Shown here in pieces: positions 1 to 6,416 of a stretch of DNA of 8,416 nt. A program made the translations under genes and the position numbers. The notes beneath the pieces were generated by a model. The model was not told the origin of the DNA. It searched no databases and saw only the letters and a program-made list of their open reading frames with translations. Location: NCBI GenBank assembly GCA_026397855.1, contig JAPLUA010000597.1:1-8416 (forward strand). Direction: 5' to 3'. Each line of letters starts with the position of its first letter. Within the stretch, counting starts at the first letter, position 1. This stretch comes from Verrucomicrobiota bacterium. Lineage in GTDB: Bacteria > Verrucomicrobiota > Verrucomicrobiia > Limisphaerales > UBA8199.

Positions 1-355
1 ATGCGCGTTCGATCTGCCGCCGGAACTCCCTGCCGTCACCCTCTCCACGGAAGCGCGCCATCAGATTTTCCTCGCAGCCAAGGAAGCTCTGAACAACGCG
101 CTCAAGCATGCCCGGGCCCGGCAGGTGTGTATCCGGGTGACCCTGACGCAGGGCGAATTTGGCATCGCTGCTGAAGACGACGGCTGCGGCTTCGACAGCG
201 GCACGCCGCCCAAACGCGCGGGCGCGGGCAACGGTCTGGACAACATGCGGGAGCGTCTGCGGAGTGTGGGCGGGCGGTTTGAATGCCAAAGCCGGCCCGG
301 CCAGGGCACGCGCATCCTCTTCCACATGCCGGCTCAAACCGCCGTAGCCGGGTGA
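1..355 (+). CDS. Sensor histidine kinase, C-terminal ATP-binding domain (5'-truncated by window)
   Basis: Only the last 117 codons are visible, read from base 2 to the TGA at 353-355; the N-terminal sensor and dimerisation/phosphoacceptor parts lie outside the window. What remains is a HATPase_c domain of the NarX/DegS (HisKA_3-associated) type. The N-box is KEALNNALKHA, the G1 box is EDDGCGFD, and the G2 region is GNGLDNMRERL, followed by a GQGTRI turn and a terminal beta strand. These motifs bind ATP-Mg for autophosphorylation of a His in the missing part. The neighbouring response regulator begins about 140 bases downstream on the same strand, so this is probably its cognate kinase and may be co-transcribed with it. 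The fragment resembles the catalytic end of the large kinase at 2454-6158 (same N-, G1- and G2-box layout), so the two are paralogues at least at family level. The sensory input cannot be judged. Confidence 0.9.
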   Translation, partial: CAFDLPPELPAVTLSTEARHQIFLAAKEALNNALKHARARQVCIRVTLTQGEFGIAAEDDGCGFDSGTPPKRAGAGNGLDNMRERLRSVGGRFECQSRPGQGTRILFHMPAQTAVAG

Positions 356-470
356 CTGCTTGTCCTCACTTTATCCGACTACCCGGCTGCATCCGGGGCC
401 CTTATGCTTTAAACCGAAATGAGTTCATTGCCGAACATGGCCGTGGTAGATTCAGAACCGGCGATGCCAA

Positions 471-490
471 GCCCCGGCGCTTTGCGGGGC
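471..490 (+). promoter_or_regulatory. Small hairpin covering the putative ribosome binding site of the response regulator
   Basis: A 6-bp G+C stem (GCCCCG / CGGGGC) with an 8-base loop ends directly before the ATG at 491. Its 3' arm contains GGGG at 486-489, the only Shine-Dalgarno-like run correctly spaced (7 bases) for the ATG at 497. If that is the start, the hairpin would mask the ribosome binding site in mRNA. If translation begins at 419, the hairpin simply lies in coding sequence. The stem is short and such structures arise by chance in GC-rich DNA. Confidence 0.3.
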
Positions 491-496
491 ATGCCA

Positions 497-1042
497 ATGA
501 TCAAAGTCTCCATAGTCGAAGACGATGCGAAGCTGCGTGAGACCCTCGTGCGCTATTTCGCGGGGCAACCCGGCTTTCGCTGTCTGAACGCTTACCCCAA
601 CGCCGAGGCGGCCCTGGCCGACATTCCCCAGCACCCCCCCGATGTCGTGCTTATGGACATCAACCTGCCCGGCATGAACGGCATTGAATGCGTATCCCGC
701 CTGCGGCAGGCCACGCCCACGCTGAAGATCATCATGCTGACCGTGTTTGAGGAGAGCACGCAAGTGTTCAAGGCGCTCTCCGCCGGGGCCTTTGGCTACC
801 TGGTGAAAAGCAACCGCCCGTCGAAGATTCTCGAAGCCATCCGCGAGGTCCACGGCGGTGGATCGCCCGAATTCGAGGTGCTCCAAGGGTTGTCCCGGGG
901 GCATCCCTACAAACAGATCGCCGGCAACCTGGGCATCAGCCTGAGCACCGTGCGCACCTACATCCAGCGCATCTACGAGAAGCTGCACGTCCACAGCCAG
1001 ACCGAGGCCGTCATGAAGTTTGCCCAGAAGCAGGCTGATTGA
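497..1042 (+). CDS. NarL/LuxR-family two-component response regulator with a missing interdomain linker
   Basis: A DNA-binding response regulator of 181 residues from the ATG at 497. That start gives the family-typical N-terminus MIKVSIVEDD and has GGGG 7 bases upstream; ATGs at 419, 464 and 491 are alternatives, and 419 would add 26 residues of non-family sequence. The receiver domain (about 1-118) has the acidic pair D9/D10, the phosphoacceptor D54 in VVLMDINLPGMNG, T82 and K104. The helix-turn-helix (about 125-175) reads EFEVLQGLSRG, then KQIAGNLGISLSTVRTYI and IYEKLHVHSQTEAV, a good LuxR/GerE-type domain. It is odd that the receiver's last helix (EVHGGGSP) runs straight into the HTH: relatives normally carry roughly 25-35 residues between a GGSP motif and an (L)SPREFEVL motif. 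Both SP motifs seem merged into one, as after an in-frame deletion. It follows a kinase fragment on the same strand and probably receives phosphate from it. Target genes are unknown. Confidence 0.9.
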   Translation: MIKVSIVEDDAKLRETLVRYFAGQPGFRCLNAYPNAEAALADIPQHPPDVVLMDINLPGMNGIECVSRLRQATPTLKIIMLTVFEESTQVFKALSAGAFGYLVKSNRPSKILEAIREVHGGGSPEFEVLQGLSRGHPYKQIAGNLGISLSTVRTYIQRIYEKLHVHSQTEAVMKFAQKQAD

Positions 1043-1137
1043 CCGGCCGGAACCGCACGCCTCATCCTCCATCCGGCCCGAGCGCGGCCGAATCGCCATA
1101 ACCGCTCCACGGCGCCTCCAGGGCCCCTCCGTGGTAG

Positions 1138-1181
1138 CAAGGTAGTATCAACGTCGTTTCAAGGTCGTTTCAAGGTCGTTT
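1138..1181. repeat. Four tandem 11-bp repeats, consensus CAAGGTCGTTT
   Basis: Units: 1138-1148 CAAGGTAGTAT, 1149-1159 CAACGTCGTTT, 1160-1170 CAAGGTCGTTT, 1171-1181 CAAGGTCGTTT. The last two are identical, the second differs from them at one position and the first at two. The 11-bp period is close to one helical turn, so the units face the same side of the DNA, as in iteron-like binding arrays. The repeat lies outside any gene, about 100 bases after the response regulator and 170 bases before ychF. It could be a protein-binding array, part of a dispersed repeat or simple slippage. Confidence 0.8.
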
Positions 1182-1213
1182 CGAGCTTCCCGTGGACCCC
1201 CTTCGCTCCTGCA

Positions 1214-1230
1214 CGTTGCGGCTCGCAATG
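1214..1230. repeat. Hairpin-forming element in the spacer upstream of ychF
   Basis: The stem CGTTGCG/CGCAATG (1214-1220/1224-1230, one G-T wobble, 3-base loop) is not followed by a T-run, so it is a poor terminator. The surrounding stretch (about 1191-1235) has the look of a dispersed non-coding repeat in which a short inverted TTGCG/CGCAA is preceded by a pyrimidine-rich run. Only one copy is in this window, so repeat status is an inference. Confidence 0.35.
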
Positions 1231-1246
1231 ACGCAATAATGAGGGC

Positions 1247-1258
1247 GACCTATAGGTC
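1247..1258. promoter_or_regulatory. 12-bp perfect palindrome GACCTATAGGTC (possible operator)
   Basis: A perfect inverted repeat about 95 bases upstream of the ychF start, in the A+T-richer part of the spacer. It is followed at 1266-1273 by the 8-bp palindrome TAGATCTA; the two centres are 17 bp apart. Symmetric sites of this size are typical targets for dimeric regulators, but no factor or promoter can be assigned from the sequence. Confidence 0.3.
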
Positions 1259-1353
1259 TAAGCGATAGATCTAATGAGTTTCTAATAGCAGCTCAGGGAG
1301 TGCCCCCGGTATTTCTAAGCACGGTAGGTCCATCGCAATTAGAGATTTGATTT

Positions 1354-2457
1354 ATGCTAAGAGCTGGAATAGTCGGCTTGCCCAACGTAGGCAAGTCCAC
1401 CTTGTTTAATGCCCTGACACGCACCCGCAAAGCGGAGGCAGCCAATTACCCGTTTTGCACCATCGATCCCAACATCGGCATCGTCACGGTGCCGGACGAG
1501 CGGACGACGGTATTGTCCGGGATCGCCCGGACCTCGGTTATCATCCCGGCAGCCGTAGAATTTGTCGATATCGCCGGCCTGGTGAAGGGGGCGGCTCAGG
1601 GTGAGGGGTTGGGCAACAAGTTCCTTACCCATATCCGCGAAGTGGATGCCATTGTGCAGGTCGTTCGGTGTTTCGAAGACTCGGACATTCATCACGTGGC
1701 GGGCGACATCGATCCCATCCGCGACATCGAAACCATCCTTACCGAATTGGTGCTGGCGGACTTGGAGTCGGCGCAAAGGCGTCGTGACAAAGGGGCTAAA
1801 GATGCTAAAAGGGGGGACAAAGTTGCGCTGGGCGAGGCCGAAGTGCTCGACCTGCTGGTGCCGCATCTCAATGCGGGAAAGCCGGCCATCACCCTCAAGC
1901 TTACGTCGGAGCAAAAGGCAATCGCCCGGGGTTTCTTTCTGCTCACGGACAAGCCGACTATTTTCGCGGCCAACGTCAAAGAGAGCGATTTGGCCACCGC
2001 CGATTCCAATCCCCACGTCCAGAAGGTGCGCGATTACGCCAGGACCCACATTGCCTGCCAGACCGTGGTCATCAGCGCGCAGATTGAAAGCGACCTCATC
2101 GATCTATCCCCGGCGGAGGCTCAGGAGTTTCTCCAGGCCCTCGGCGTGCAGGAGTCAGGCATCGGCGCCTTGATCCGGAGCACGTATCACCTGTTGGGGC
2201 TCCGCACCTATTTCACGGCAGGCGAGAAAGAAGTCCGGGCCTGGACTATCACTGCCGGCGACACCGCGCCCAAAGCCGCAGGGGCTATTCACAGCGATTT
2301 TGAGCGCGGATTCATTAAAGCAGAAACGGTCGCTTACGATGATCTGGTCGAATGCGGTTCGGTGGCGACAGCCCGTGAAAGGGGTCTCTATCGCATAGAA
2401 GGCAAGCAGTATGTCGTGCAAGACGGGGACGTGCTGCACTTCAAGTTTAACGTCTAA
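1354..2457 (+). CDS. ychF: Redox-regulated ATPase/GTPase YchF (OLA1 family)
   Basis: A full-length 367-residue member of the Obg-HflX superfamily, close to the 363 residues of E. coli YchF. The family hydrolyses ATP in preference to GTP, associates with ribosomes and is linked to translation and stress responses. Visible motifs: the P-loop GLPNVGKST (8-16), a switch I region around 31-38 (NYPFCTID), the G3 motif DIAGLVKGA (72-80), and NVKE (207-210), the altered G4 motif (NxxE rather than NKxD) that explains the ATP preference. A helical insertion follows G3 (about 125-165), and a C-terminal TGS domain (about 282-366) begins LRTYFTAGEKEVRAWT and ends in GDVLHFKFNV. The ATG at 1354 gives the standard N-terminus; only a weak AGAG lies upstream. 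Its stop interlocks with that of the convergent kinase gene (4-bp overlap). Nothing suggests truncation or transfer. Confidence 0.97.
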   Translation: MLRAGIVGLPNVGKSTLFNALTRTRKAEAANYPFCTIDPNIGIVTVPDERTTVLSGIARTSVIIPAAVEFVDIAGLVKGAAQGEGLGNKFLTHIREVDAIVQVVRCFEDSDIHHVAGDIDPIRDIETILTELVLADLESAQRRRDKGAKDAKRGDKVALGEAEVLDLLVPHLNAGKPAITLKLTSEQKAIARGFFLLTDKPTIFAANVKESDLATADSNPHVQKVRDYARTHIACQTVVISAQIESDLIDLSPAEAQEFLQALGVQESGIGALIRSTYHLLGLRTYFTAGEKEVRAWTITAGDTAPKAAGAIHSDFERGFIKAETVAYDDLVECGSVATARERGLYRIEGKQYVVQDGDVLHFKFNV

Positions 2458-5400
2458 GACCCGGCGGGAAGGGTTACGGCTAATCGGATGCCGGTGCCGG
2501 TTCCCCGGGATCTGCGGATCTCCAGGATCCCTCCCATAGCCTCGGCCCGGCGGCGCATGTTGCCCAGTCCCTGCCGCCGGCTCGGGGCACCCGCCCCTTC
2601 CGGCTCGAAGCCTTGACCGTCGTCCTCAACCAGGATTTCCAGCAAATTCGCACTGGTCTTGACCTGAATACGAACTTCATGGGCTTCTGCATGCTTGAGC
2701 GCGTTGGTCAGCGCTTCCTTAACGACCAGGAAGATGTTGTGCCGCATTTCGGGCGGTAAAGCGCGCGCGGGCAGGTCGTGAGGCAGGTCGAGACGGCAAC
2801 GGGTGCGGTCGCTTTCAAACAGCTCGTTGGCGAAGTGCGCGATGTATTCGACCAGGCTCTGCAAGGTGTCGCTGCCAGGGCGCAGCGCCCAGACGATCTC
2901 CTCGAGCGCCCGGACGGTCTGGTCGGCGGATTGGGAGATCTTCCGCGCGTGGGTTTCGACCAGGCCCGGGTTGTCCTTGTCGGTCCTGGCGAGGTCGCTC
3001 AAGAGGGAGATGCGGGTGAGCGACGAACCGAGGTCATCGTGGAGATCCTGCGCGATGCGCGCCCGCTCGCGCTCGAGGGCGCGCTCCTGCTCGATCTGCT
3101 TGAGCCGGCGCTGGTGCTTGCGTTTCTCGACGATGCGGACAATTCCCACGACGGCTCCGAGCAGTCCGGCTGCCGCCAGGCCGATGAACCAGCCCGCCTG
3201 GTAGAAGTGAGGTAAAACAACCAGGGACAGGCTGGCTCCCGCCTCGTTCCAGGCGCCGGCGCTGTCGCACGCGATGACCCGGAAGAGGTAGCGGCCCGGG
3301 GGGACGTAGCTGTAAAACGCCGTGCGCCTCGCCCCCGCCTCCACCCAATCCGTTTCCAGACCCTCAAGGCGGTAACGAAATCGAACCCGCTCCGGCGCGG
3401 TGAAGCTTATCCCCGTATAACGGAGTTCGAGGCGGTGCTTGCCGGGAGGGACGGTGACCCGATTTGCGTCCGACGCAGCGGGAGGGGCCGGGTCGCCGGC
3501 CGGCCCAGTCGCCGCGCCGTCAATGAGGATTTCCTCCAGCACCACCGACGGAGCCGGAGCGTTGGTGGTGTGCGCCCGCGGGTCGGCCACGACAATGCCT
3601 TTAAGCGTCGAGAAGCAGAGGCGGCCCGACCTGGTCCGGAGGCCGGCCGGGAAGAAGCCGCCCGTACATTCCTCGGACGGCATGCCTTCGGCGCGGCCAT
3701 AGACTTGCGGATAAACGAACGTCAGCTTTCCCTCCGCCAGGTCGTCGAGCTCCCGTTTGCTCACACAGGCGATGCCCCGGTTGCTTCCCAGCCAAAGCCG
3801 CCCGGCGCTATCTTCCAGGATCTGCGAGATCGTATTATCCGGCAAACCTTCCTGGGTGGTGAAGGTCACCATGCCGTCATCGCGCCAGCGGCTGAGCCCG
3901 CCGCCCGCCGTGCCGATCCAGAGCGTGTCCTGGGGGTCCAAATACAAGGTGCGGACCCAGTCGCTCAGCAGCCGGCCGCTCTTGCCGAAGCGGGTGCGGC
4001 CATCCTGCTTAAACCGATACAATCCTCCGCCCCCGGTGCCGATCCAGAAGGCGCCGCCGGCGTCTTGCACCATGGCGGTAACGGGATGGGTTTGCGAGTA
4101 ATTGGTCTCCCTGGCCCAGTTTCCCTGGAACTGCCGCCAGACCTCTCCCTCGCGCGTTCCTGCCCAAACTCCGCCGTCGCGGTCCTGGGCCAGGGAGATG
4201 ACGTTCAGCCCGCTCAGCGCCGCGATTTCCATTTCCCCCGCCGCCGCCTTGGGGTTCTTGAAACGCCAAAGTCCGCGTCCGCCCCCCGCCCAGCAACTCC
4301 CGTCCCGTGTCACCAGCAGCGTAATGTCTTCCGGATGCCGCTGCGTGAAGCCGGCGTCCCCCAGGCGGCTGAAGCTCCTTCCCTCCCAGCGATACAGCCC
4401 ATCGCCCGGCTTCCCGGCCCAGATCACCCCCGGCGCAATCTCCGCCAGCCCTTGAACCGCCCCGTATCCCAGCCCCTCATTCTGACCGTAAACCAGCAAC
4501 GTGCTCCGCCGCACCCGATTTAACCCGCCGCCGGTGCCGGCCCATACATTCCCCTCGCGGTCCACGAGCAGGGAGGTGACTGAATTGTCGGAGAGTCCGC
4601 TGCTGGCGTTGACGGCCGCCAGCCTGCCCTCCTTGAACTGAAACAAGCCCTCGCTCACCGAGCCCGCCCACACGGTGCCATCCGGCTCCTCGGCCAGCGC
4701 GCTGACATACGGCCGGGCCAGGTGCCGGGGGATGCGGTAGCGACGCCATTGGCTGCCATCGCGGCACAGCACATAGTCATCTCCCGCGCCCACCCAGACT
4801 CGGCCGGCTTTGTCCTCCAGCAGGCAGTGCGGGTCCCGCAGCAGCCTTTGCACCGACGCATCGGCCAGCGGGTTGAACTTGTTGTTCAGGAAGCGGAACA
4901 CGCCCGCCCCGGCCACGCCAACCCACATCACCCCCCGCCGGTCTTTGAACAGCGCCGCGATGGACTTGCCTTTGAACTCTCCCCCGGGCAGAGGGGCAAA
5001 CCGCCCGTTTTGCCAGACGGCCAGTCCCGCTTCCGTGCCGACCCATAGGCGTCCTTCCCGATCCTCGCCCAACGCCGTGATCGAGTCCTCCGGCAGGCCA
5101 TCCGGCATCGTGAACGTGGCAAGCCGCCCGTCCTGCCACCGGGCCAGGCCGCCGCCGCCGGTTCCAATCCAGAGCGCCCCGCGGCTATCCTCGAACAGCA
5201 CGCGCACCGGCCCGCCGCGCAAGCCTTCCCGCAAGCCGAACGAAACGAAGCGCACGCCGTCAAAGCGGGCCACACCATCCTCGCTCCCGATCCAAAGGTA
5301 GCCGTCGCGGGTTTGCGCCAGCGCGCGCACCGAGTTTTGGGGCAGCCCCTGCTCCCGCTGCCAGGATCGGAAGGTCAATGCCTGCGCGCTGGCGCCCGCT

Positions 5401-6158
5401 CCGGGAGCTGCCTCCCCGGGCTCGGCGCTTGCTCCCGCGACAAAGTCCCCAAACGACGTCGCGATGGCCATGTCGCTGAAGGTCCAGCCCCCGCCCCCGC
5501 CGCCGTGGCGCAGGTGGATCTCATTGAACGACGCGTTCGCGGTGAACCGCGTCGTCAGGCTCTTCGGCTGGCTGGCCTCGGTCGCCCCCGGCGCAAGGTC
5601 GGGATTCAGCCAGACCGTGACGCGATCATCCCCGCCGGGCACATATTCCACCTTGAACACGATGAAGCGGTCGTAGCCGTGGCGCGGCAGTTCGTAAGGC
5701 AGATACACCCCCAAGCCGGAAGATTCGGGCCGGGAGGAGTTGAGATCGAAGTCCCCGGCCACGCTGTTGGACGGACCCGTCTGCGACGTTTGAAACGCGC
5801 TGTAGGCCCAGGCCTTCAGCGAGTTGCCCAGGGCCAGACGTTCCGCCTGCCCCTCATAAAGCTGGAATGCGGCCAGGTATTCCTCGGTCCCCACGTCGGA
5901 CAGCGGGTCCACGCGGAACTTGAAGTAGAGCGTGTCGCCGGACCGCTGGTCCCGCTGCACCGCCCCGCCGAGAATATCATTGCCGGCGCCGGTATTGTGG
6001 GCGAGCGTGGCGCCCAGGTCGCTCCACAGGACAAGGGCGCTGGCCGGCATGGAAAATGACACCACGCCCGCCAGCAGCCAGAGGATCAGTTTCCAACGTG
6101 CAAAGCGCCGGACGCGCCGGTTCCACTCCGAGCCTCGATCAGGATTGAACGGGAACAT
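2454..6158 (-). CDS. Large two-component sensor histidine kinase with 14-blade propeller ectodomain (Reg_prop, Y_Y_Y, HisKA_3, HATPase_c)
   Basis: A 1234-residue membrane sensor kinase. Order: a basic n-region and hydrophobic stretch ending in PASA (about 21-41), read as a signal peptide; a beta-rich region (about 42-240) possibly of lectin/LamG type, with a Gly run at 219-224; a Pro/Ala/Gly linker; then 13 W-[IVAL]-G blade motifs spaced about 41-43 residues apart (W289, 330, 372, 412, 455, 497, 539, 580, 623, 665, 705, 747, 789) plus a degenerate one at C848. That makes 14 blades, the number needed for two seven-bladed propellers. A Y_Y_Y domain (about 900-985) precedes one membrane helix (about 990-1010) and a charged coiled-coil linker. 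The phosphoacceptor is H1040 in LHDDLGSSL. The HATPase domain has its N-box at 1148-1157 (N1152), the G1 box EDDGQGFE (1178-1185) and the G2 box GLGNM. The ligand would be sensed outside the cytoplasmic membrane; its identity is unknown. There is no receiver or AraC domain, so it needs a separate regulator. The 46-codon ORF ends 3 bases upstream. Confidence 0.95.
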   Translation of the reverse strand: MFPFNPDRGSEWNRRVRRFARWKLILWLLAGVVSFSMPASALVLWSDLGATLAHNTGAGNDILGGAVQRDQRSGDTLYFKFRVDPLSDVGTEEYLAAFQLYEGQAERLALGNSLKAWAYSAFQTSQTGPSNSVAGDFDLNSSRPESSGLGVYLPYELPRHGYDRFIVFKVEYVPGGDDRVTVWLNPDLAPGATEASQPKSLTTRFTANASFNEIHLRHGGGGGGWTFSDMAIATSFGDFVAGASAEPGEAAPGAGASAQALTFRSWQREQGLPQNSVRALAQTRDGYLWIGSEDGVARFDGVRFVSFGLREGLRGGPVRVLFEDSRGALWIGTGGGGLARWQDGRLATFTMPDGLPEDSITALGEDREGRLWVGTEAGLAVWQNGRFAPLPGGEFKGKSIAALFKDRRGVMWVGVAGAGVFRFLNNKFNPLADASVQRLLRDPHCLLEDKAGRVWVGAGDDYVLCRDGSQWRRYRIPRHLARPYVSALAEEPDGTVWAGSVSEGLFQFKEGRLAAVNASSGLSDNSVTSLLVDREGNVWAGTGGGLNRVRRSTLLVYGQNEGLGYGAVQGLAEIAPGVIWAGKPGDGLYRWEGRSFSRLGDAGFTQRHPEDITLLVTRDGSCWAGGGRGLWRFKNPKAAAGEMEIAALSGLNVISLAQDRDGGVWAGTREGEVWRQFQGNWARETNYSQTHPVTAMVQDAGGAFWIGTGGGGLYRFKQDGRTRFGKSGRLLSDWVRTLYLDPQDTLWIGTAGGGLSRWRDDGMVTFTTQEGLPDNTISQILEDSAGRLWLGSNRGIACVSKRELDDLAEGKLTFVYPQVYGRAEGMPSEECTGGFFPAGLRTRSGRLCFSTLKGIVVADPRAHTTNAPAPSVVLEEILIDGAATGPAGDPAPPAASDANRVTVPPGKHRLELRYTGISFTAPERVRFRYRLEGLETDWVEAGARRTAFYSYVPPGRYLFRVIACDSAGAWNEAGASLSLVVLPHFYQAGWFIGLAAAGLLGAVVGIVRIVEKRKHQRRLKQIEQERALERERARIAQDLHDDLGSSLTRISLLSDLARTDKDNPGLVETHARKISQSADQTVRALEEIVWALRPGSDTLQSLVEYIAHFANELFESDRTRCRLDLPHDLPARALPPEMRHNIFLVVKEALTNALKHAEAHEVRIQVKTSANLLEILVEDDGQGFEPEGAGAPSRRQGLGNMRRRAEAMGGILEIRRSRGTGTGIRLAVTLPAGS

Positions 6159-6161
6159 CGC

Positions 6162-6302
6162 TCAGTCGAGAGCCAGGATGGTTCCCGCGATATGCCGCGG
6201 ACCGTTGGCCGCAACATGGGAGCCGGACTCCGCACGGAGGGCAGTGGGGGCGCTGAGAACGATCAGAATCAGCAGGCCCAGGGCGAAAAGGATGCGACGC
6301 AT
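6162..6302 (-). CDS. Small secreted or membrane peptide ORF (46 aa) just upstream of the sensor kinase
   Basis: A 46-codon ORF from the ATG at 6302 to the TGA at 6162-6164. The first 24 residues form a textbook signal peptide: a basic start (MRR), an uninterrupted hydrophobic core (ILFALGLLILIVLSA), and a cleavage region ending LRA before ESG. The predicted mature part is only about 22 residues and ends ILALD. The stop and the kinase start form TGAGCGATG, a 3-base gap, which favours translational coupling. An in-frame TGA lies 8 codons upstream of the ATG, so the ORF cannot be extended far. No strong Shine-Dalgarno site is visible. I do not recognise the product. It could be a small partner of the kinase's periplasmic sensor, an upstream ORF controlling kinase translation, or the relic of a secreted protein gene. 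The evidence is the coherent signal peptide and gene spacing, not homology. Confidence 0.55.
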   Translation of the reverse strand: MRRILFALGLLILIVLSAPTALRAESGSHVAANGPRHIAGTILALD

Positions 6303-6416
6303 CAGTCTGGCATGGACGGAGTTGCCTCATCGCGCAAGCACAAAATGGCTCGCGGTCCGTGGTGGGTGGGCGGCATGCCCTTACGACGGCTGTTGCAATT
6401 CAACCGGCGCGCGGGC
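6303..6416. other. Short spacer between leuA and the small ORF; no clear terminator
   Basis: These 114 bases separate the leuA stop (6417-6419) from the small ORF start at 6302, both on the - strand. I see no stable stem followed by a T-run and no convincing -35/-10 pair on the - strand, so read-through from leuA into the small ORF and kinase is possible. A weak GTTG/CAAC dyad is the only inverted repeat noticed. Confidence 0.4.

Larger units (their letters stand above)
1043..1353. other. Gene-free spacer between the response regulator and ychF
   Basis: No credible ORF was found in these 311 bases on either strand. The first part (1043-1135) is GC-rich and contains only a weak dyad, CCACGG...CCGTGG (1107-1112/1129-1134, 16-base loop), that is not followed by a T-run, so no intrinsic terminator for the response regulator is evident. 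Next come the tandem 11-bp repeats (1138-1181), a 7-bp hairpin (1214-1230) and two perfect palindromes (1247-1258 and TAGATCTA at 1266-1273). The region from about 1235 to 1353 is clearly richer in A+T than the flanking genes and probably holds the ychF promoter, but I could not find a -35/-10 pair worth calling. Confidence 0.6.

Noticed and set aside
452..1099. 215-codon - strand frame over the response regulator
   Set aside because: It is antisense to a clear receiver plus HTH protein and has no recognisable features.
1107..1134. Possible terminator after the response regulator
   Set aside because: The stem is only 6 bp with a 16-base loop and no T-run on either strand.
1138..1181. CRISPR array
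   Set aside because: The repeats are 11 bp, directly abutting with no spacers, and no cas gene is present.
3435..4523. 362-codon + strand frame antisense to the kinase propellers
   Set aside because: It is an Ala/Pro/Arg-rich shadow of the kinase with no domain motif; the - strand propeller repeats continue through it.
6139..6330. 63-codon - strand frame covering the small secreted ORF
   Set aside because: It is Cys/Pro/Arg-rich with no hydrophobic segment and runs past the kinase start. The overlapping 46-codon frame has a coherent signal peptide and ideal spacing to the kinase.
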